From Gemmatimonadota bacterium (GTDB lineage Bacteria; Latescibacterota; UBA2968; UBA8231): a stretch of 11,569 nt of DNA. The position numbers and the translations under genes are program-made. Positions 7,770-11,569 of the stretch are shown here, piece after piece. The notes below the pieces were generated by a model. The model ran no database searches. It was not told the DNA's origin and saw only the letters and a list, made by a program, of their open reading frames with translations. How positions within the stretch are numbered: the first letter of the stretch is position 1; each line of letters begins with the position of its first letter. Location of the stretch: NCBI GenBank assembly GCA_026706165.1, contig JAPOZF010000462.1, positions 1 through 11,569 of the forward strand, in the 5' to 3' direction.

Positions 7770-8536
7770 GGCTCGTCGCCTCTCAACTGCCCGAGCTTGA
7801 GCAGGGCGTCCCTGGCCGCCATCTGCTGCGCTTCCTTCTTGCTCCTGCCGCTTCCGAACCCCACCTCCTCCCCGGTGACCGAGACGGACACGCTGAACAC
7901 CTTGTCGTGATCCGGCCCCTTCTCCTCCTGCACGTGATACCTCGGATATCCCGACCCCAGGCTCTGTATGTACTCGAGCAGCCGGCTCTTGAAGTTGATG
8001 GAGTCCTCGCGCTGGTGAAGCTCTTCGAAATCCCCCATCACTTCCCCCTCGACGAAACGCCGGGGCCCTTCCAGCCCGCCGTCGAGGTACATGGCGCCGA
8101 TCACGGCCTCGAAGGCGTCGCTGAGAATGGAGTCCTGGTCCGCTCCCCCGACCTTGCGCTCCTCCTGGCTCAGCAGCACGAAACGCCCGAGCTCGATGCC
8201 GCGCGCCTTGCGGGCGAGGACGGGGCGGCTGACGACGAGGGACTTCATCTTGGTGAGGTCGCCCTCGCGGCGGTCCTGGTGGCGCCGGAACAGCTCTTCG
8301 GCGACCAGCAGGTCGAGAACGGCGTCGCCGAGGTACTCGAGACGCTCGTTGGACTCGACGCCGCTCCCCTGCAGGGCGTACACCCAGGAGCGGTGTTTGA
8401 GCGCGGTGAGCAGCAGTTCCCGGTTGCGGAAGCGGTACCCGAGGCGCCGCTCCAACTCCCCCAGCATGCCGGTCGGGTCCGATTCCCGGGATTTCGCCGA
8501 CCGGCGGCGGCTGAACAGTGCGGAAAACCATCCCAT
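7766..8536 (-). CDS. rnc: Ribonuclease III
   Basis: RNase III is a homodimeric, Mg-dependent endonuclease that cuts double-stranded RNA in rRNA precursors and many mRNAs. The protein is 256 aa, slightly longer than E. coli RNase III (226 aa), with about 20 extra basic residues at the N-terminus. The family signature NERLEYLGDAVL is at 63-74 and includes Glu67 and Asp71. The second acidic pair, Asp140 and Glu143, is in SDAFEAVIGAMYLDGG. A C-terminal double-stranded RNA-binding domain spans about 181-250 (NFKSRLLEYIQ, then GSGRSKKEAQQMAARDAL). The frame is open 65 codons further up, but that would overlap fabF and lacks similarity, so I used the ATG at 8536. No good Shine-Dalgarno precedes it; one base upstream is the second copy of an 11-nt repeat. 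rnc behind fabF is a common bacterial arrangement. Confidence 0.93.
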   Translation of the reverse strand: MGWFSALFSRRRSAKSRESDPTGMLGELERRLGYRFRNRELLLTALKHRSWVYALQGSGVESNERLEYLGDAVLDLLVAEELFRRHQDRREGDLTKMKSLVVSRPVLARKARGIELGRFVLLSQEERKVGGADQDSILSDAFEAVIGAMYLDGGLEGPRRFVEGEVMGDFEELHQREDSINFKSRLLEYIQSLGSGYPRYHVQEEKGPDHDKVFSVSVSVTGEEVGFGSGRSKKEAQQMAARDALLKLGQLRGDEP

Positions 8537-8537
8537 G

Positions 8538-8589
8538 AGGTGCTGTGCGATTCCGGGAGCTGAAAATGGGTGCCCGGCAGGTGCTGTGC
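8538..8589. repeat. Direct 11-nt repeat in the fabF-rnc spacer
   Basis: AGGTGCTGTGC (plus strand) occurs at 8538-8548 and again at 8579-8589, 41 nt apart start to start, inside the 77-nt spacer. On the mRNA it reads GCACAGCACCT, and the copy nearer rnc ends one base before the start codon, where a ribosome-binding site would be expected. This may be a small duplication or a site read in the mRNA; no function is shown. Confidence 0.5.
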
Positions 8590-8613
8590 CCGGTTTTGCG
8601 GGAAGCTGCGGGG

Positions 8614-9876
8614 TCAGTCGAGGCGTCCGAAGATGAGGGCGACGTTGTGGCCCCCGAAACCGAAGGAATTGTTGAGGGCGTAGCGGATGTCCGCATCGCG
8701 CGCCTCGTTGGGGACGTAGTCGAGGTCGCATTCGGGGTCGGGGTTTTCGTAGTTGATCGTCGGCGGCAGCACGCCGTTGGAGAGCGCCAGCAGGCAGGCG
8801 ATGCTCTCTATGGCGCCGGCCGCTCCCAGCAGGTGCCCGGTCATCGACTTCGTGGAGCTCACCGCCAGTCCGTTGCGGGCGCGGGCCCCGAACACGTTGC
8901 GGATCGCCGCTGTTTCCTGAGGATCTCCGACGATCGTCGATGTCCCGTGGGCGTTTACGTAGTCGATTGCGTCCGGGGACAGACCGGCGTCTTTCAGAGC
9001 GATGCGCATCGCCCGCGCCCCTCCCTCTCCTTCCGGGGCCATGTCGGTGATGTGGTAGGCATCGGCGGTGAAACCGAGCCCGAGGAATTCACCTAGAACG
9101 TCGGCACCCCGCGCCGTGGCATGGTCGAGCTCCTCGAGCACGACGGCCCCGGCCCCTTCCCCCAGCACGAACCCGTTCCGTTCGGCGTCGAAGGGCCGGC
9201 TCGCCCGTTCCGGGTCTTCGTTGCGCCCCGCCCGGGGGCGCGAGGCGGCGAAGCCGGCTACCGAGAACGGGGTGACCGCGGCCTCGGTACCCCCGGCAAT
9301 CATCACTTCGGCCTCGCCGTACTGGATCTTGCGCGCCGCCTCGCCGATCGCGTGGGCGGCCGAGGAGCAGGCCGAAACCGTTGTGTAGTTGGGTCCCTTG
9401 GCGCCCAGCTTGATCGAGATCATCCCCGCGGACATGTCGCTTATCATCGAGGGGACGAAGAAGGGACTGATGCGGCCCGGACCCCTGTCGTTCAGGACGT
9501 CGTGCTGTTCCTCGAGGGTGGAGATGCCGCCGATACCCGACCCGAATATCACTCCCATGCGCTCGGGATCGACGCCACCGGAGTTGATCCCGGCTCGCGT
9601 CGCTGCCTCGACCGCGGTGTGGACGGCGTAATGGACGAAGGGGTCGTTGCGGCGCACTTCCCTGTGGTCGAGCGACTGACGGGGGTCGAAACCCTTGAGC
9701 TCGCCGGCGATCTTCACCTTGTGTTCCGAGGTGTCGAACCGGGTGATTTCGCCGATCCCGGAACGGCCGGCGATCAGGGCCTTCCAGAAGGCCTCGATGC
9801 CGTTGCCGTTGGGGGCGAGGACTCCGGCGCCGGTGACCGCTACTCTGCGCCTGGACACGGACAATGTCGTCGCCAT
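8614..9876 (-). CDS. fabF: Beta-ketoacyl-ACP synthase II
   Basis: FabF condenses malonyl-ACP with acyl-ACP, releasing CO2, in each elongation round of type II fatty-acid synthesis. The 420-aa product is the normal size (E. coli 413). Active-site cysteine 170 is in [12 protein letters not shown], His310 in VNAHGTST, Lys343 in SSTKSMTGH and His348 in the same segment, with spacing close to E. coli FabF (163, 303, 335, 340). The N-terminus [15 protein letters not shown] and the C-terminal [15 protein letters not shown] are typical of elongating KAS I/II enzymes rather than FabH. Relative to E. coli, there is one extra residue between His310 and Lys343. The ATG at 9876 has no strong Shine-Dalgarno. 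Translation may depend on ribosomes arriving from acpP, whose stop is 52 nt away. KAS II is preferred over KAS I because fabF next to acpP is the usual order. Confidence 0.96.
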   Translation of the reverse strand: MATTLSVSRRRVAVTGAGVLAPNGNGIEAFWKALIAGRSGIGEITRFDTSEHKVKIAGELKGFDPRQSLDHREVRRNDPFVHYAVHTAVEAATRAGINSGGVDPERMGVIFGSGIGGISTLEEQHDVLNDRGPGRISPFFVPSMISDMSAGMISIKLGAKGPNYTTVSACSSAAHAIGEAARKIQYGEAEVMIAGGTEAAVTPFSVAGFAASRPRAGRNEDPERASRPFDAERNGFVLGEGAGAVVLEELDHATARGADVLGEFLGLGFTADAYHITDMAPEGEGGARAMRIALKDAGLSPDAIDYVNAHGTSTIVGDPQETAAIRNVFGARARNGLAVSSTKSMTGHLLGAAGAIESIACLLALSNGVLPPTINYENPDPECDLDYVPNEARDADIRYALNNSFGFGGHNVALIFGRLD

Positions 9877-9928
9877 GACCCCGGCAACCCGCCGCGACCG
9901 GATTCACGCGGAAATGCGCGGGCAGGCA

Positions 9929-10168
9929 CTAGGCTTTGCTGTTTTCTTCCAGGTATTTGATGGCGTCGCTGACGACGGACATCTTTTCGGCGTCCTCGTC
10001 CGGAATATCGATCCCGAACTCCTCCTCGAAGGCCATCACCAGCTCGACCGTGTCGAGGGAGTCGGCCCCGAGATCGTCGACAAAGGACGCTGCCGGGGTA
10101 ACCTGGTCGGCATTCACGCCGAGTTGTTCGACGATGAGATCCCGGACCCGCTCATCTATTGTTGCCAT
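9929..10168 (-). CDS. acpP: Acyl carrier protein
   Basis: ACP carries growing acyl chains on a 4'-phosphopantetheine arm and serves FabD, FabG, FabF and, plausibly, the LipM-like enzyme encoded downstream. The 79-aa acidic protein is the usual size. The attachment serine is Ser37 in [21 protein letters not shown], the hallmark helix II motif. The end [18 protein letters not shown] matches helix IV of AcpP. The start is certain: AGGAGG lies 9 nt before the ATG at 10168. It is separated from fabG by 150 nt holding a promoter-like patch, so acpP and the genes behind it may be transcribed more than fabD-fabG. That fits the very high ACP demand seen in other bacteria. Confidence 0.98.
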   Translation of the reverse strand: MATIDERVRDLIVEQLGVNADQVTPAASFVDDLGADSLDTVELVMAFEEEFGIDIPDEDAEKMSVVSDAIKYLEENSKA

Positions 10169-10177
10169 TTACTCAAT

Positions 10178-10183
10178 CCTCCT
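10178..10183 (-). promoter_or_regulatory. Strong RBS of acpP
   Basis: A full AGGAGG stands 9 nt upstream of the acpP ATG. It is the best Shine-Dalgarno in the window, in line with high ACP synthesis. Confidence 0.85.
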
Positions 10184-10217
10184 GCTCTTGTCTTGACGGC
10201 AATCTTCGTTGCTGATC

Positions 10218-10265
10218 TTCGCGAAAGTTCAACTATATATATTGCGGTGCCGTTCATAAAGCCAA
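10218..10265 (-). promoter_or_regulatory. Putative sigma-70-like promoter and small palindrome upstream of acpP
   Basis: The 150-nt fabG-acpP gap contains the main AT-rich island of the window. On the minus strand, TTGGCT (10265-10260) is followed after 18 nt by TATATA (10241-10236). An alternative pairing is TTTATG (10260-10255), 17 nt, then TATAGT (10237-10232). Just downstream, near the expected transcription start, is a perfect 8-bp palindrome TTCGCGAA (10218-10225) that could be an operator. The predicted leader to the ATG is about 55-60 nt. The elements are imperfect and the sigma factors of this organism are unknown. The rest of the gap, nearest fabG, is GC-rich and has a weak CCGGC/GCCGG inverted repeat but no convincing terminator. 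Confidence 0.45.
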
Positions 10266-10318
10266 CTAAAAACGCTGCCCTCCGGCGACCCTGCTGCCGG
10301 CGCTCCGGGCCGGGATCG

Positions 10319-11083
10319 CTACATCGTCATCCCTCCGTCGACAGTCAACACGTGACCTGTGATGTATGCCGCTTCTTCCGAAGCGAGAAAGGCGACCGCA
10401 GCGGCGACGTCCTGCACCGAGCCTGGGCGCCCGAGGGGGACGTGGGACAGCAGCTGCTCGACTGCCTCTTCTCCGAGGCCGGTGGTCATCCCGGTGTCGG
10501 GGACCAGTCCCGGAGCCACCGCGTTGACCGTGATGTTGCGGGGGGCGAGCTCCCGCGCCAGGCTCTTCGTGAATCCGAGCAGGCCGGCCTTCGAGGCCGC
10601 GTAGTTGGGCTGCCCGGCGTTCCCGGCGATGCCGACGACCGAGGAGATGTTGATGATGCGGCCCGCCCGCGCCTTCATCATCGACCGCGCCGCCGCCTTG
10701 CAGCAGAGGAACGCCCCCTTGAGGTTGATCTCCAGCACCGCGTCCCAGTCGGCCTCCTGCAGCCTCAGGGTTAGGTTGTCCCTGGCGATGCCGGCGTTGT
10801 TGACGAGAATGTCGACGGCTCCGAACCCGGCGATGGTCGCCGCAACCAGGTCCTTCACCTGGCCGGCATCGGAGACGTCGACTCCCCGCGACAGGCTGCC
10901 GACGCCGGCGCGCGCGACCTCGGCGGCTGTGGCTGCGGCGGCCTCTTCGTTGCGGGCGCACACCGCCACGTTGGCCCCTTCGGCGGCGAGCCGCAGGGCG
11001 ATGGCGCGCCCGATACCCCGGGATCCGCCGGTAACCAGTGCCGATTTCCCCTTCATCCTGCCGTTGCCGTTCTGCTCAGCCAT
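10319..11083 (-). CDS. fabG: 3-oxoacyl-ACP reductase
   Basis: FabG reduces 3-oxoacyl-ACP to (R)-3-hydroxyacyl-ACP, usually with NADPH, in fatty-acid elongation. It is a short-chain dehydrogenase of 254 aa. The cofactor motif TGGSRGIG is at 18-25 and the structural NNAG at 95-98. The catalytic set is Asn120, Ser148, Tyr161 and Lys165 (NISSVVG, then NYAASKAGLLGFTK); the 13- and 4-residue spacings equal those of E. coli FabG. The C-terminus YITGHVLTVDGGMTM is typical. Three in-frame ATGs are possible: 11119, 11083 and 11056. I chose 11083 because AGGCGG lies 6 nt upstream and it overlaps the fabD stop by only 8 nt. ATG 11056 would start right at the conserved fold, and 11119 has GGAG at 4 nt but overlaps fabD by 44 nt. 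Its place between fabD and acpP makes FabG much more likely than another SDR. Confidence 0.95.
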   Translation of the reverse strand: MAEQNGNGRMKGKSALVTGGSRGIGRAIALRLAAEGANVAVCARNEEAAAATAAEVARAGVGSLSRGVDVSDAGQVKDLVAATIAGFGAVDILVNNAGIARDNLTLRLQEADWDAVLEINLKGAFLCCKAAARSMMKARAGRIINISSVVGIAGNAGQPNYAASKAGLLGFTKSLARELAPRNITVNAVAPGLVPDTGMTTGLGEEAVEQLLSHVPLGRPGSVQDVAAAVAFLASEEAAYITGHVLTVDGGMTM

Positions 11084-11569
11084 CGCTGTCCGCCTTTGCG
11101 TTTTTTCCCGTGAGGTCATCTATCTCCGCCGCAGTGCCTGCGGAAACAACCGTCATCTTCCTGTCGATGCGCCGCACCAGTCCCTTGAGAACGCTTCCCG
11201 GCCCGACCTCGGCGGCGGCGGCGATGCCGCGGGCGGCGATCGCCCTTACGCACTCCGTCCAGCGCACCGGCGCCAGGATCTGTTGCAGCAGCTGACTCCG
11301 CAGATCGCCGACGTCTTCGGTCGCCTGCGCTCCGGCGTTGGTCACCACCGGCACCGCCGGCCGGCTCATCTCGACCTCCCGCAGGCGGGCGCTCATCTCG
11401 TCCGCTGCCGATTGCATCAGCCTGGAATGAAAAGCCCCGCTGACCTCGAGGGGCACCACCCGTCTGGCCCCCGCGGGCGCGGCGGCCTCGCACACCGCGG
11501 CGACTGCGGCGGCGGTTCCCGAGATGACCACCTGTCCGGGGGCGTTGAAGTTCGCCGGAACCGCGTCCC
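11076..11569 (-). CDS. fabD: Malonyl-CoA:ACP transacylase, N-terminal part outside window
   Basis: FabD moves malonyl from CoA to ACP and supplies the extender unit to FabF. Only the C-terminal 163 residues are present, about half of the usual 310 aa, because the frame runs off the right edge with no start visible. The segment ANFNAPGQVVISG, at the start of the visible part, is the strongly conserved FabD block. SGAFHSRLM contains the active-site histidine that pairs with the serine of GHSLGE (not in view). RWTECVRAI and VGPGSVLKGLVRRI are the usual C-terminal blocks. The stop codon lies inside the 5' end of fabG, so the pair is probably translationally coupled. Near the 3' end, six A residues in the coding strand form A-AAA-AAC in frame (11100-11106). 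Confidence 0.95.
   Translation of the reverse strand, partial: DAVPANFNAPGQVVISGTAAAVAAVCEAAAPAGARRVVPLEVSGAFHSRLMQSAADEMSARLREVEMSRPAVPVVTNAGAQATEDVGDLRSQLLQQILAPVRWTECVRAIAARGIAAAAEVGPGSVLKGLVRRIDRKMTVVSAGTAAEIDDLTGKNAKADSDG

Noticed and set aside
10266..10318. Intrinsic terminator after fabG
   Set aside because: The minus-strand stem CCGGC/GCCGG is only 5 bp with a 9-nt loop, and the T5 run begins about 9 nt after it, so the geometry is poor.
1..11569. CRISPR array, tRNA/rRNA, IS element, prophage or toxin-antitoxin pair
   Set aside because: No regularly spaced repeats, no transposase or phage motifs, no RNA-gene sequence and almost no room between genes were seen.

Overview
The window is high-GC DNA, densely coding and read mostly on the minus strand. 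It looks like an ordinary chromosomal stretch of a Gram-negative, diderm bacterium. The best sign of a periplasm is a membrane-anchored PpiD/SurA-like foldase. The FAS-II cluster order (fabD-fabG-acpP-fabF-rnc) is common across bacteria. The style of the foldase and of FabF reminds me of the Gemmatimonadota/Latescibacterota/FCB-like group, but that is memory only and low confidence. I see no phage, IS element, CRISPR array, tRNA or rRNA.

Layout, left to right. A 5'-truncated prpD (2-methylcitrate dehydratase, + strand) converges on nadK (- strand). All the other genes are on the minus strand. In transcription order (right to left) they are fabD (start cut by the window edge), fabG, acpP, fabF, rnc, a LipM/LplA-type lipoyl-pathway acyltransferase, two oligopeptide-type ABC ATPases (DppD-like, then DppF-like), a PpiD-like peptidyl-prolyl isomerase, a GarR-like beta-hydroxyacid dehydrogenase and nadK. 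Several junctions overlap and suggest translational coupling: fabD/fabG by 8 nt, rnc/LipM-like by 4 nt (GTGA), LipM-like/dppD-like by 4 nt (ATGA) and dppD-like/dppF-like by 8 nt. The longer gaps are 150 nt between fabG and acpP (an AT-rich promoter-like patch and a strong RBS), 77 nt between fabF and rnc (a repeated 11-mer) and 166 nt between garR and nadK.

The genes fit together in part. FabD, FabG, AcpP and FabF form the core of fatty-acid elongation. The LipM-like enzyme plausibly draws octanoyl groups from the same ACP pool to start lipoate synthesis. NadK supplies NADP(H), the usual reductant of FabG. The ABC ATPases, foldase and GarR-like enzyme have no obvious link to lipid synthesis. 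The ATPases lack permease and binding-protein partners here.

I found no clearly undescribed multi-gene system. The most striking non-genic structure is a roughly 154-nt imperfect palindrome that fills almost all of the garR-nadK gap. It looks like an interspersed palindromic element or a large mRNA hairpin, and it ends 9 nt before the nadK start codon.
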